From: Chloroflexota bacterium
Lineage (GTDB): Bacteria; Chloroflexota; Anaerolineae; Aggregatilineales; Phototrophicaceae
Assembly (NCBI GenBank): GCA_020161935.1
Contig: JAIUNI010000004.1
Location: 242,927-306,926, forward strand
Reading direction: 5' to 3'
DNA: 64,000 bases
Part shown: one piece after another, positions 41,093 through 49,674 of the stretch
How the letters are laid out: every line of letters begins with the position of its first letter
How positions within the stretch are numbered: the stretch's first letter is position 1
Made by a program: the position numbers and the translations under genes
The notes under the pieces: model-generated
What the model was told of the DNA's origin: nothing
The model's input: only the letters and a program-made list of their open reading frames with translations
Database searches by the model: none

Positions 41093-41629
41093 GAATGCTT
41101 ACACCTTCTCCCGTAACAAACCTTAATATATAAAGTATATCAAATGTAATAGATTTACTTCTAGGGTAATTTAGGAATAAAAAGCAAAAATTAAGACTTC
41201 TAATGTCCTATTTTGCCAACTTAAATATCATCTATTGACCTTACTTTAGGGCATGTTTACTCAATAGCGCACTATGTTTTGCTGTTAACGTTGTGAACAC
41301 ATATTTCATCAATGTGAACAACCATGTCGAAAAAAGAAGACACCAAACTAATGCTAAGACGAATTCTAAAAGTCGCCCAAATCCTAGCGACTGTGAAAGT
41401 ATCTAGTTATGAAAAAGATATAAAAGAGACCAACATAGCCGCAGCTAAAGAAGACCCCCATAACCCCCTCAAATAGGGATTATGGAGTATTGTATTTTCA
41501 ACTTACTGGTTAGCATTTCAAGTAGTTTGCCTACATCAAGCTCTAATTAGCTATTGGCCTATCTCTTCTAAATGAAGTTTCACAAACTTTAAACTATTTG
41601 CCATCAAGCAAAATCTCTGGAAATAACAA
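41093..41629. other. AT-rich intergenic region
   Basis: A strongly AT-rich 537-base gap lies between the divergent ImmA and recombinase genes and must hold both promoters. Candidate -10-like hexamers are too frequent to choose among. The only protein-like frame is the 50-codon ORF at 41324-41476. This is where an attachment-proximal regulatory region would be expected. Confidence 0.4.
41324..41476 (+). CDS. Possible small basic protein
   Basis: A 50-codon frame from ATG to TAG reading MSKKEDTKLMLRRILKVAQI and ending DPHNPLK. It is Lys/Glu rich with one amphipathic helix. No good ribosome binding site is present and no family is recognised. Its position just before the integrase suggests an excisionase-like role, but this is only positional. 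It could be spurious. Confidence 0.25.
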   Translation: MSKKEDTKLMLRRILKVAQILATVKVSSYEKDIKETNIAAAKEDPHNPLK

Positions 41630-43351
41630 ATGACACGTCGCTCTAAACCAACAACTGCTAAACAAGGTTGGGCGCTTTATCTTCGCACAAGTGATGAAGA
41701 AGCACAGAATCCTGAACAATCTCAAGCACGCCAGCGTTTCGCGATACAAAAGTCCTTTCTGGATAATTCAGATATGCCTGTATATGCAGAATATATTGAC
41801 AACTTAACCGGTAAATCTCCACTGCGAAAAGACTATCTTCGCTTGTTAGAAGATGCTCGTGCAGGATTATTTTCATGTGTTGTAGTAGAACGCGCAGATC
41901 GTTTCGGGCGAAACGATACAGAAGCGCTGCGAGCAATTGATGAGCTAGATAGATTCGGTGTGGGAGTTCGATTTGCAAATCAACCAGATCTTAATCCGAT
42001 GGATCCTGATCACCGTGTTGTTGTGGCACTCACTTTTACTCTTGCTCGACGCGAATCCATGCTTCTAGGGTTACGTGTGAAAGGTGGATTGGGCGCTAAG
42101 ATGCGAAGCGGTGGATTTGTTGGGCGCGCCCCAGATGGATATATCAATAAAGAGGAAAGAACCAATCCAGAGGAGAAAATGTCTAATGGAAAATATAAAC
42201 GCTGGATAGAGCCTGATCATGAGCGGTTTAAAATATGGCGAAATGCTTGGGATATGTTACTTGATGGAATATTAACTTTAGAACAAATCGCTGAAAACCT
42301 TCACTCTCGTGGACACACGCTTCGAAGTGGTCGTCCATTCGTTACGACTAACAAATATGGTATGCGAAAAGCATCTACTAATGCACTTTGGCACATATTT
42401 CACAACTGGTTCTATGCTGGTTGGGTGGTAAGTGAAACCGCGAATATCCTACCTAAGACAGTTCGCGGCAACTGGACACCGTTAGTTACTACTGAAGAAT
42501 TTGAACAAGGAATAGCAATACTAGCGAAAAGAAATGAACACCGCAGCGTTCGGCGCACGCGGGAATATCTTTTGCGTGGACTATTATACGTAGTGAATCC
42601 CGATTCCAATTGCTTAGTAAAGATGATTGGTTCAACTCCAAATACATCTCGTAAGGGTGGAGGGACACCATACTATAGCGTGCCCAGAAGTAACATTAAC
42701 ATCATGTGCGGACAAATTGAGAAACAAATTCTCACAATCTTAAGTACGATTCAAATTAGTGAGGCACATTTGCCCAAAATTCGCGAAGAGTATAAAAGTC
42801 ATATATCTCAACAATATGGGAAGACAAGTCCCAATGAATTACAAGATATGAGTCAAATTCTAAAAGATATTGATGATGAAGAAGCACGAATGGCTAGGTT
42901 GTTAGCAACAAAAAAGATCAGTGAGGTAGTTTGGGATAGACTTTGGAACGAATGGCAGGATCGTCGTCAAACTATTCAAAAAACCATTCAATTGCTACAA
43001 CAGAAAAAACAGGTTCACATTGATAATTTGGATAGTGCACTCGCTATAATTGCAAAAATTAGTATACTTTACAGTAAGCTGGAGTTTTGTGACAAAAAAG
43101 AGTTACTGCAGCTTATCATTGAGAGGATTATTGTCAACCGCACTGGGGAAATAATACAGGTGGATCTACTTCCACCCTTCGCTTATCTTATGAATGTTAG
43201 CTCAAAGATAAGCGAGGATACGAAAGCTCTTCTCTCGCAAACAAATAATGTTTGCACCTCTGAGGATTGTTCGACACAGATCCAACTAAGTGACCCCGGT
43301 AGGGATCGAACCTACGACCCATTGCTTAAAAGGCAAGTGTTCTGCCGCTGA
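41630..43351 (+). CDS. Large serine recombinase reading into tRNA-Lys (element B integrase)
   Basis: A 573-aa protein. The resolvase domain has ALYLRTSDEE with the catalytic serine, and VVVERADRFGRND as the DRxGR motif. The recombinase domain follows (FVGRAPDGYINKEE, LHSRGHTLRSGRPF). A reduced zinc-ribbon-like section (YVVNPDSNCLVKMIG) lacks most cysteines, and a coiled coil runs at about 420-480. The last about 20 codons (DPGRDRTYDPLLKRQVFCR) are the complement of the tRNA-Lys gene, so the reading frame ends inside the tRNA. This fits an integrase next to its own attachment site and explains the odd tail. The AT-rich composition differs from the host side. Confidence 0.8.
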   Translation: MTRRSKPTTAKQGWALYLRTSDEEAQNPEQSQARQRFAIQKSFLDNSDMPVYAEYIDNLTGKSPLRKDYLRLLEDARAGLFSCVVVERADRFGRNDTEALRAIDELDRFGVGVRFANQPDLNPMDPDHRVVVALTFTLARRESMLLGLRVKGGLGAKMRSGGFVGRAPDGYINKEERTNPEEKMSNGKYKRWIEPDHERFKIWRNAWDMLLDGILTLEQIAENLHSRGHTLRSGRPFVTTNKYGMRKASTNALWHIFHNWFYAGWVVSETANILPKTVRGNWTPLVTTEEFEQGIAILAKRNEHRSVRRTREYLLRGLLYVVNPDSNCLVKMIGSTPNTSRKGGGTPYYSVPRSNINIMCGQIEKQILTILSTIQISEAHLPKIREEYKSHISQQYGKTSPNELQDMSQILKDIDDEEARMARLLATKKISEVVWDRLWNEWQDRRQTIQKTIQLLQQKKQVHIDNLDSALAIIAKISILYSKLEFCDKKELLQLIIERIIVNRTGEIIQVDLLPPFAYLMNVSSKISEDTKALLSQTNNVCTSEDCSTQIQLSDPGRDRTYDPLLKRQVFCR

Positions 43352-43362
43352 ACTACGGGGCC
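43291..43362 (-). tRNA. tRNA-Lys (anticodon TTT)
   Basis: The minus strand folds as a 72-nt cloverleaf. Acceptor arms GGCCCCG and CGGGGTC pair (one G-T), the D-arm is GTTC...GAAC, the anticodon loop is CTTTTAA with anticodon TTT, and the T-arm is TAGG-TTCGATC-CCTA. The discriminator is A at 43291; CCA is not encoded. The first anticodon-stem pair is a C-T mismatch. The 3' half overlaps the serine recombinase frame on the other strand. The gene is intact despite the adjoining element. Confidence 0.92.
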
Positions 43363-43373
43363 AACCATGACAA

Positions 43374-43402
43374 ATTGTATGCGTAGTTTAATCGGTTTTC
43401 AA
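43374..43402 (-). promoter_or_regulatory. Sigma-70-type promoter of tRNA-Lys
   Basis: On the minus strand TTGAAA (43402-43397) is followed after a 17-bp spacer by TACAAT (43379-43374). The -10 ends 11 bases before the tRNA 5' end, a normal distance for a tRNA promoter. It lies on the host side of the element. Confidence 0.65.
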
Positions 43403-43516
43403 GCCACAATTTAGCGGTAAGCAGCGCAAGGCATAGAACGCATGTGTAGAACCGAAAATATTTGCTATACTGGTGTGCAACAAACCGTTTTATAACTTTC
43501 AGACCTGTATCCGATT

Positions 43517-45520
43517 ATGCCGCTTGCACCTACGCCGACCTACGGTGAAAAACTCGTCAATAAACTCCTGCGCGACCTCCCACGCAAGCAGTACTTCCAC
43601 CATTACGAACCGCAGTTGAACACCACTGACGGACGCAGCAGTAAGCCGGATTTTGTGCTGGTGGCGGCGCTGATGGGCGTGGTGGTCGTTGAGGTGAAGG
43701 ACTGGGGCAAGCTCACGGGTGGCGACCAACAATTGATCCATACTGTACGCAGTAACGGCGCACCGATGAGCCACGAAAATCCGGTGCTGACGGCGCAGCG
43801 TTACGCCTACGACCTCAACCGGCGGTTTGAACAGCGGGTTGAACTCTGGGAGCAGTATAAAGGACGGCAGCGGCTCAAGTTCCCGTGGCAGGTGATGGTC
43901 GCGCTGCCCCGTATTAGCCAACGGGTAATCGAGCAGTTCGAGAAAAAGGGTATCTGGCCGCGCGGCGTGATCATCGGGAAAGAGCATTTACGCAGTGCGG
44001 AAACCCTGCAACAGGCGATCAGCAATTTGCCGTGGAAGTTCGTGCTGGAGCAGCCGCTTTCGCTCGACATGCTGGACATCGTGCGCGAGGTACTCAACCC
44101 CTCGCTGGTGGTACAGAACGAGGAAGGCTTACCGGTCGGTACCCTCACGCAGTTACAGTACGGCCTGATTAACGAACCGCTGCGTTCGGCGCATCCCCAG
44201 CAGTTGACTCTCTTTGAATACGAGCCAATGTCCGAAGAAACCTCGGACATCCCCGGCAGCGCCAGTGTACGGCTGGTACGCGGAGTGGCGGGCAGCGGGA
44301 AAACGTTGGTGCTGGTACGGCGGGCGCAGCATCTGGTGGCGCAGTACCCGCAAGCACGGCTGCTGGTGATGAGCTTCAACGTCGAGCTGGCACGGGACAT
44401 CAAAGGGCGGATGCGTTTACCCGACGAGCAGGTGATGGTCGCCAGCTTCCACCGCATCTGCCGGATGATCCTCGGCGAGGCGTGGCGCGAACCCCTCAAA
44501 ACCCGCGAGTGGCTGCGCCAGTACGAGCGTGAGAGTTTGCTCGCGCTGAGGTTGTCCGCCGAGTTTATCTCGACCGAGTTCGCGTGGCGCAAGGAGATGG
44601 CGCTGCTTGATGACCAGCAGTACCTTGAAGCCGACCGCAGCGGACGCGGGCAGCGGCTGGATAAAGCCAAGCGCGAAACGCTGAATGCCTTGTTCAATCG
44701 TTACCGCGCTTACCAAGCGATGCACGGTTACGATTGGGATGATGTGGCGGCTGCGGCTTTGGCAGCCCTGAACGACCGTGACGACCACCCGATGCGGCAG
44801 GCGTATGACGCGATTTTCATTGACGAGGGGCAGGACTTCGCCCCGTCGTGGATGCAGGTGGCGCTGGCACTGCTCAAGCCGCGCGGCGACCTGCTCATCT
44901 GCGACGACCCTTCGCAGAGTATTTTCTGCTCGTACAGTTGGACGCAGAAGGGCGTATCAGTGGTCGGGCGCACCCGTATCCTGCGTGTGCCGTTCCGCTC
45001 GACCCGCGAGATTAGCCAAGCGGCACACAGCTTGATCGAAGCCGACGAGAATTTGAAAGCGACCGAAGAACGTGCCGAGCCGGACTTTAGCTCATACGAA
45101 CTGGGCAGCGGCCCGATGCCCGCGCTGATGGCGTGTGCGGATTCGGCCAGCGAAACGGGCTTCATCGACGACAAAATCCGTGACCTGCTGGCGGGTGGTG
45201 CTGATCCGGCACAGATCGCGATCCTATGCCACGCGAAATGGCATGTGGATAAATGGGCGGCATGGGCGCGGCAGGGTGTTTACGTCCAATACTTCGAGAA
45301 GATGAAGGGGTTGGAGTTCATGGTGGTATTCGTCCCCCATCTGCAAGATGCGTTCCCCCACGCGGATGACCCCGACGCGGTATCGGCTGCCCGCCGGAAG
45401 TTGTTCACGGCGATGACCCGCGCCCGCTACCGGTTGGTGATGAGTTATCAAGGAACACTGCCCAAGCCGTTAGAACCATTACTCGACCATATGTGGTGCG
45501 AGAGTGTGGCGGTACGCTAA
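43517..45520 (+). CDS. NERD nuclease-domain / UvrD-type SF1 helicase
   Basis: A 667-aa protein. Residues about 42-64 (KPDFVLVAALMGVVVVEVKDW) form a NERD domain with the PD-(D/E)xK nuclease pattern D...ExK. A superfamily-1 helicase follows, with P-loop RGVAGSGKT near 253, a DEGQDF Walker B near 434, FRSTREI (motif IV-like), EKMKGLEF and FTAMTRARYRL as motifs V-VI. The fusion is common in bacteria; DNA repair or defence roles have been proposed, none settled. It directly borders the tRNA-Lys insertion point on the host side and has host-like GC. A TGCTATACT extended -10 lies near 43463. No clear Shine-Dalgarno sequence is present. Confidence 0.8.
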   Translation: MPLAPTPTYGEKLVNKLLRDLPRKQYFHHYEPQLNTTDGRSSKPDFVLVAALMGVVVVEVKDWGKLTGGDQQLIHTVRSNGAPMSHENPVLTAQRYAYDLNRRFEQRVELWEQYKGRQRLKFPWQVMVALPRISQRVIEQFEKKGIWPRGVIIGKEHLRSAETLQQAISNLPWKFVLEQPLSLDMLDIVREVLNPSLVVQNEEGLPVGTLTQLQYGLINEPLRSAHPQQLTLFEYEPMSEETSDIPGSASVRLVRGVAGSGKTLVLVRRAQHLVAQYPQARLLVMSFNVELARDIKGRMRLPDEQVMVASFHRICRMILGEAWREPLKTREWLRQYERESLLALRLSAEFISTEFAWRKEMALLDDQQYLEADRSGRGQRLDKAKRETLNALFNRYRAYQAMHGYDWDDVAAAALAALNDRDDHPMRQAYDAIFIDEGQDFAPSWMQVALALLKPRGDLLICDDPSQSIFCSYSWTQKGVSVVGRTRILRVPFRSTREISQAAHSLIEADENLKATEERAEPDFSSYELGSGPMPALMACADSASETGFIDDKIRDLLAGGADPAQIAILCHAKWHVDKWAAWARQGVYVQYFEKMKGLEFMVVFVPHLQDAFPHADDPDAVSAARRKLFTAMTRARYRLVMSYQGTLPKPLEPLLDHMWCESVAVR

Positions 45521-45566
45521 ACTCCGTTCGATGTTTCGTTTAGAATAAATGGTGGTGGGGGGTAAG

Positions 45567-45604
45567 CCCTCACCCCCAGCCCCTCTCCCTCAGGGCGAGG
45601 GGAG
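45567..45604. repeat. Dispersed GC-rich palindromic repeat, copy 1
   Basis: CCCTCACCCCCAGCCCCTCT runs into a pyrimidine arm and a CAGGGCGAGGGG return arm. Related copies occur at 47359 and 49502, all between genes. It resembles the REP-like palindromes common in Chloroflexota genomes. Confidence 0.65.
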
Positions 45605-45683
45605 TCCAAGGCAAATATCAGTTACATTGCAATCATGACGATATAACCTCTACTCCATAAATTGATGAATAGGGAATGACCGA

Positions 45684-46604
45684 ATGGAAAACCTACTCAG
45701 ACGCATACTCCTTTACTTATCGGTCGCGGGCTGGGCGCGGAATATCATGAGCCGGTGGGGCGTGGCGCGGCGGGTTGCACTGCGTTTCGTGGCGGGCGAG
45801 ACGCTGGACGAGGCGATCAGCGCGACCAAAGCCCTGAACGCCCGCAACCTGTGGGTATCGCTCGACTACTTGGGCGAGAGTGTGAAACGTGCCGAGGATA
45901 CGCAGGAGGTGGTGGAAACCTACCGCAGCCTGCTCAACCATATCCACAATCAGCATTTGCAAGCGAGCATCTCGCTCAAGCTGACGCACTTTGGCCTCGA
46001 CATCAGCGAGGAACTTTGCCAGACGAACCTGCGGCGGGTGCTGACAGATGCCAAGAACTTCGGCATTCCGGTGACCATCGACATGGAAAACACGCCGTAC
46101 ACCGACATTACCCTCAAAATTTACCGGACGATGCGCGACGAGTACGACTTCGACAACGTAGGGACGGTCATTCAGGCTTACCTGCGGCGCAGCGAGGCCG
46201 ATATGCAAGCGCTGGGCGCGGAAGGGGCGCACATCCGGTTGTGCAAGGGCGCGTATCTGGAAGCGCCGGATGTGGCCTTCCCGGATAAGGCGGATGTGGA
46301 CGCGAACTACGCCAAGATTATGCACCAGTACCTACAAACCCCCGGCTACCTGTGCATCGCAACCCACGACGAGAAGATGATTCAAGCGGCGGAGAACGAT
46401 ATTAAGACGTTGAAGCCGACACGCTACGAGTTCCAGATGTTGTACGGCATCCGTTCGGCGCGGCAGGATGCGCTGGCGGCGGCAGGGTATCCTGTGCGGG
46501 TGTATGTGCCGTTCGGCGCGGCGTGGTACCCGTACTTTATGCGGCGGCTTGCCGAGCGTCCGGCGAATGTGTGGTTCTTCGCGAAGGGCTTTTTCTCGCG
46601 GTAG
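45684..46604 (+). CDS. Proline dehydrogenase (monofunctional, FAD-dependent)
   Basis: A 306-aa TIM-barrel enzyme oxidising proline to pyrroline-5-carboxylate, the first step of proline catabolism, with electrons passed to the respiratory chain. Family landmarks are LKLTHFGLD, VTIDMENTPYT, RLCKGAYLEAP, CIATHD and YEFQMLYGIR followed by VRVYVPFGAAWYPYFMRRLAERP. The last holds the conserved substrate arginines. Length fits the single-domain type (about 300 aa), not the PutA fusion. AGGGAA precedes the ATG. A P5C dehydrogenase gene is not nearby. Confidence 0.92.
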   Translation: MENLLRRILLYLSVAGWARNIMSRWGVARRVALRFVAGETLDEAISATKALNARNLWVSLDYLGESVKRAEDTQEVVETYRSLLNHIHNQHLQASISLKLTHFGLDISEELCQTNLRRVLTDAKNFGIPVTIDMENTPYTDITLKIYRTMRDEYDFDNVGTVIQAYLRRSEADMQALGAEGAHIRLCKGAYLEAPDVAFPDKADVDANYAKIMHQYLQTPGYLCIATHDEKMIQAAENDIKTLKPTRYEFQMLYGIRSARQDALAAAGYPVRVYVPFGAAWYPYFMRRLAERPANVWFFAKGFFSR

Positions 46605-46820
46605 GGATAGGAAGTCGTCAGCTATCAGTCGCCAGTCTCCAGCTCAAGGCAAATGCAAATGCGAGTCGCCAAGAACGCCAAGGAATACGGAGAAGGCCAA
46701 GGGAGTTAAAGGTTAAAAGTCGAAAGTTTTATGGCGGCATTGGCGGCGGCGGCGGCAGCCGGATGCCACAAGAAGTTATCCGTTGTCAGTCAACAGGTAT
46801 CCTTCAAGACAAAAGCGAAA

Positions 46821-46856
46821 TGTTGCTGTTGATGCTGTTGATGTTGTTGTTACAAC
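46821..46856. repeat. Imperfect GTT/GCT triplet microsatellite
   Basis: TGTTGCTGTTGATGCTGTTG and continuing triplets form an imperfect simple repeat in a non-coding gap. A related run lies at 46978-47003. Confidence 0.6.
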
Positions 46857-47358
46857 ATGCTTTTGACGGCGGCTGTGAGGGAGCGATGTGCTGAAAATTC
46901 GCAAAATTCTTCAAATTCGTCAATTTCACAGTGAAAATTGGCCTTTGGCGGTTAGCAATTGGCTTTTGGCTCCAATCATGCTGTTGCTGTTGTTAATGCT
47001 GTTGAGAATTGGCGATTTTATGTCGGTTATGTCGCAAATGTCGGCGGTGCAGTGATCTTTTCTCCCTCAATTGTCGCAAATGTCGTCAGTGTCAGTATTG
47101 TCAGTTGGCAATCTTGGCAGCAAAGGCAGCAATTTCAAATGGCAATTGATGTACTCGATTTGCCATTTTATTTGCAGCAGCGGAAGGACGGTTCGCTGCT
47201 GCCCCGCAAGGGGACTATAGCAACGTTTGCAGCAAAGAGAGTTATCAGTCAACAGTTTTCAGTTGATAGTTCAATGCAAAAAGCACAATATGCGGAACAA
47301 GCGGCAAAGATGCCATGTGCAGATTGGGTGGATGCGGTTGTTAATATGCGGCGGAAAG

Positions 47359-47410
47359 CCCTCACCCCCAGCCCCTCTCCCGACCGCTGAGTACAGCTAG
47401 GAGAGGGGAG
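47359..47410. repeat. Dispersed GC-rich palindromic repeat, copy 2
   Basis: This starts like copy 1 (CCCTCACCCCCAGCCCCTCT) but has a different centre (GACCGCTGAGTACAGC) before the AGGAGAGGGGAG return arm. Confidence 0.6.
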
Positions 47411-47737
47411 CAAATGCCGAGATATAGGTCGTCCTATAAGCAGGATAGCAGAGGTTGAGGCGTTAAGGGTGACCATTTGTCAGAACATTTGGTCACTTTT
47501 AAGTGAGGTTGGCGTTAACCATTTTGAGGGAACCGGATTGTTAAGCGGGTTGGCGGACGGTTGGTAAACGGTTTGTCGGGTTAACCGAAAATAAACCTTT
47601 TTTATAGTACTGAGTTCTGAGTGCCGAGTACTGAGTAAATGCAAAGACAAATTGAACCCTAGAGAGGAATGCGGAGAAAGATAGACAACATTATTATCTT
47701 CCAATGCTATAATCTCATGGAGTGAAAGGGAGTAAGA

Positions 47738-47947
47738 ATGACCCCAAAACCCAAAATAGACCTCGAACGTAAAAAGCGTGAAGTCATTGTGGATGATGAG
47801 TGGGTTGAAGAAGAAGGGCGCAAGCTGACGGACGAGGAATTTCAAGCGTTACTGAAAAATGCCCCATTAGGCGATCCTCGTTCCCGCCCGATTGAGGAAG
47901 TTGCGGCTGAACTTGAATTATCGTTCGCGGATGATGATGAGGGTTAA
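47738..47947 (+). CDS. Small acidic hypothetical protein
   Basis: A 69-aa protein with a GGGAG ribosome binding site. It is highly charged, with EVIVDDEWVEEEGRKLTDEE then an acidic C-terminus AAELELSFADDDEG. No TM or known motif is present. The next gene starts 6 bases later, so the two probably form an operon. An antitoxin-like or regulatory role cannot be told from the sequence. Confidence 0.5.
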   Translation: MTPKPKIDLERKKREVIVDDEWVEEEGRKLTDEEFQALLKNAPLGDPRSRPIEEVAAELELSFADDDEG

Positions 47948-47953
47948 TTTAAC

Positions 47954-48418
47954 TTGGTCGCCTTTCTCGAAAAGCATTTTGAGTTCACGACAAGTCTTTC
48001 GATGGTCGAGTGTGCTGCGCGGTTGAAGGCCAAGTCAAAACGGGGGACAGGCTTCTTTGCCTCAAGACGAGACATACTGGTAAGTATCTCGGATAAGGTA
48101 GATGGCAAGGCATTTACGTTAGATCGTGATTGGGGTCGAAATTTATATGCCAAGGTTCACGGTCAACTCAGAAAAAATCAGAATAACACTGTAACTGTAA
48201 GTGGATTTGGGCGAATACGGTTATCTATATTTTTGTTTACACTGCTCTATTCCTTTGGATCTTTTTATATTGGCATCAATATTAGCGACGAGACTGTAGG
48301 TGTCTCTTTAATCTTTTTTGGCATGGGCATATTTGCATGGGCATTATTACTTATCACATTTAAAAATCGTGACAGCCTAATCAAACTTGTCAAGCAGATG
48401 CTTGAGGCGAACGAGTAG
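47954..48418 (+). CDS. Small membrane protein with two TM helices
   Basis: A 154-aa frame from a TTG (an ATG at 48001 would remove 16 residues that fit the protein well). A soluble N-terminal section of about 85 residues has a beta-rich pattern (GKAFTLDRDWGRNLYAKVHG). Two TM helices follow (LSIFLFTLLYSFGSFYIGI and GVSLIFFGMGIFAWALLLI), then a short basic-acidic tail. No family is recognised. It is coupled to the acidic protein just upstream. Confidence 0.45.
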   Translation: MVAFLEKHFEFTTSLSMVECAARLKAKSKRGTGFFASRRDILVSISDKVDGKAFTLDRDWGRNLYAKVHGQLRKNQNNTVTVSGFGRIRLSIFLFTLLYSFGSFYIGINISDETVGVSLIFFGMGIFAWALLLITFKNRDSLIKLVKQMLEANE

Positions 48419-48506
48419 GCAGGGAGCGAAGTCAATCAGGGCGATGTCATGGGGGGAAGTGAGGGCGCACAGCCGTGCGCCCCTACAGTGACGTGGGGTT
48501 TGGGGG

Positions 48507-49466
48507 TTAGCCGCCGGAAGGGGGAGCGGGAGGTGCGCTGTTGGGCGGGGTTCCGTTGGGCGGCGTGCCGTTGCCACCGCCGGGAGGACGACCGCCGGGG
48601 CCACCGTTCCCGCCAGCGGGAGGCTGTCCACCACCGGGGCCGCCATTGCCACCGCCGCCCATGCCAGTGGTTACAGGGTCGGCGTTGAGGTCGAGGGTGA
48701 TGTAGAAGGTGGCCTTATAGCCGCCGAGTTCCTCATCGTCGTTCTCGACCACATCGAGGGTGAGCATGTCGCCGTCATCGGCGAAGATGCCGTCGTCCTC
48801 GTTCAGCAGGGTGCGGTAGCCCTTCTCAACGTAGGGTTGTTGGGCGTGGATGATGTCGGTCATATCCTCGTTGAAGAACAACTGCGAGGTGAACTCGTAG
48901 CCATCCTCTGCCTCTGGCTCGGTGCGGATTTTGAAGTGGATATGCACCGCGCGTCCCTGATACCAGCCGGGGTAGATGGTGGTGAACTGGGCGGTACCGA
49001 GTTCGTCGGTCACTTGATAGCCGCGCAGCCATTTTTGACCGGTGGTGTCGAAGCCGGGGTCGGTGGTATCCGAGTACACGCCGAGCGCGTCACAATGCCA
49101 GACATCGACCTGTGCGCCTTCCAGCACCCGGCAGGTTGTGCCGTCGAGCTGCTGTACCTGAAACACGATGACCAGCGGAATGCCTTCCTTGATGCTGCCG
49201 TCGCTGGGTTCGATGCGAATATCGGAACGGTTGAGCATTTCATCCACGAAGTATGGGCCTTCGGTTTTGGCGGGGCGCACCACGCAGCCGGGAACGGAGG
49301 TGGAGGGCGTGGCGGTGGCTGTCTGGTTGACACGCAGGTTTTTGAAGCCGGTGCCGACGAAGAACGCTGCCCCCGCGCCGCCGAGCAGCCCCAGCACCTC
49401 GCGGCGGGTGAGGACGCGGCCTACGGGTTTGTCGTCGTCGTGGATTACAAATTTGTCTTTTGCCAT
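48507..49466 (-). CDS. Intradiol ring-cleavage dioxygenase-like protein, Tat-exported (paralogue 1)
   Basis: A 319-aa protein from the ATG at 49466 (AAAGGT upstream). The N-terminus carries a twin-arginine signal (TRREVLGLLGGAGAAFFVG). The catalytic fold is that of protocatechuate 3,4-dioxygenase beta-type enzymes: EGPYFVDEML, VDVWHCDALGVYS with the first tyrosine ligand, then IYPGWYQGRAVHIHFKI with the second tyrosine and both histidines for non-haem iron. Intact ligands suggest an active enzyme cleaving catechol-like rings outside the cytoplasm. The C-terminal about 60 residues are Gly/Pro/Asn low complexity. A close paralogue follows upstream. The natural substrate is unknown. Confidence 0.8.
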   Translation of the reverse strand: MAKDKFVIHDDDKPVGRVLTRREVLGLLGGAGAAFFVGTGFKNLRVNQTATATPSTSVPGCVVRPAKTEGPYFVDEMLNRSDIRIEPSDGSIKEGIPLVIVFQVQQLDGTTCRVLEGAQVDVWHCDALGVYSDTTDPGFDTTGQKWLRGYQVTDELGTAQFTTIYPGWYQGRAVHIHFKIRTEPEAEDGYEFTSQLFFNEDMTDIIHAQQPYVEKGYRTLLNEDDGIFADDGDMLTLDVVENDDEELGGYKATFYITLDLNADPVTTGMGGGGNGGPGGGQPPAGGNGGPGGRPPGGGNGTPPNGTPPNSAPPAPPSGG

Positions 49467-49501
49467 GTTGTACCTTTCTAGTTGGTTCGATTTGCCCTCA
49501 G

Positions 49502-49539
49502 CCCTCACCCCTAACCCCTCTCCCTCAGGGCGAGGGGAA
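49502..49539. repeat. Dispersed GC-rich palindromic repeat, copy 3
   Basis: CCCTCACCCCTAACCCCTCT and a CAGGGCGAGGGG return arm lie between the two dioxygenase genes. A different family member (CCCCACCCCAACCCTCCCC) follows at 49578. Confidence 0.6.
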
Positions 49540-49577
49540 CAGAGGCGGGAAATGCGTTATGTGGGAGCGGGATTTAG

Positions 49578-49615
49578 ACCCCACCCCAACCCTCCCCGTG
49601 GTAACAGGGAGGGAG
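49578..49615. repeat. Dispersed palindrome family 2, copy 1
   Basis: CCCCACCCCAACCCTCCCCG, a short centre and CAGGGAGGGAG. The second copy is at 52921 with the centre in the other orientation. Confidence 0.55.
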
Positions 49616-49674
49616 CGAAGCAGAGAAACGGATGAGGCACGCCTCATCTCTACACTGTTATTTGACCGTTCACA

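Larger units (their letters stand above)
46605..47737. other. Repeat-rich gap without genes
   Basis: No reading frame here has a ribosome binding site or recognisable motif. The stretch holds short reiterated sequences: TGTTGCTGTTGATGCTG-type triplet runs at 46821-46856 and again at 46978-47003, GTCGCAAATGTCG units around 47030-47090, CAGTCAACAG units, and CTGAGT/CCGAGTACTGAGT units near 47610-47640. A dispersed palindrome lies at 47359. It looks like decayed repeat or mobile sequence. Confidence 0.55.

Noticed and set aside
1..43290. Left attachment site matching the tRNA-Lys 3' half
   Set aside because: I looked for a copy of the tRNA 3' sequence in the left part and did not find one. Serine recombinases can use very short cores, so absence proves little, and the left end may be outside the window.
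46959..47390. Plus-strand frame of 143 codons in the repeat-rich gap
   Set aside because: It is made of reiterated motifs and part of a dispersed palindrome; no ribosome binding site.
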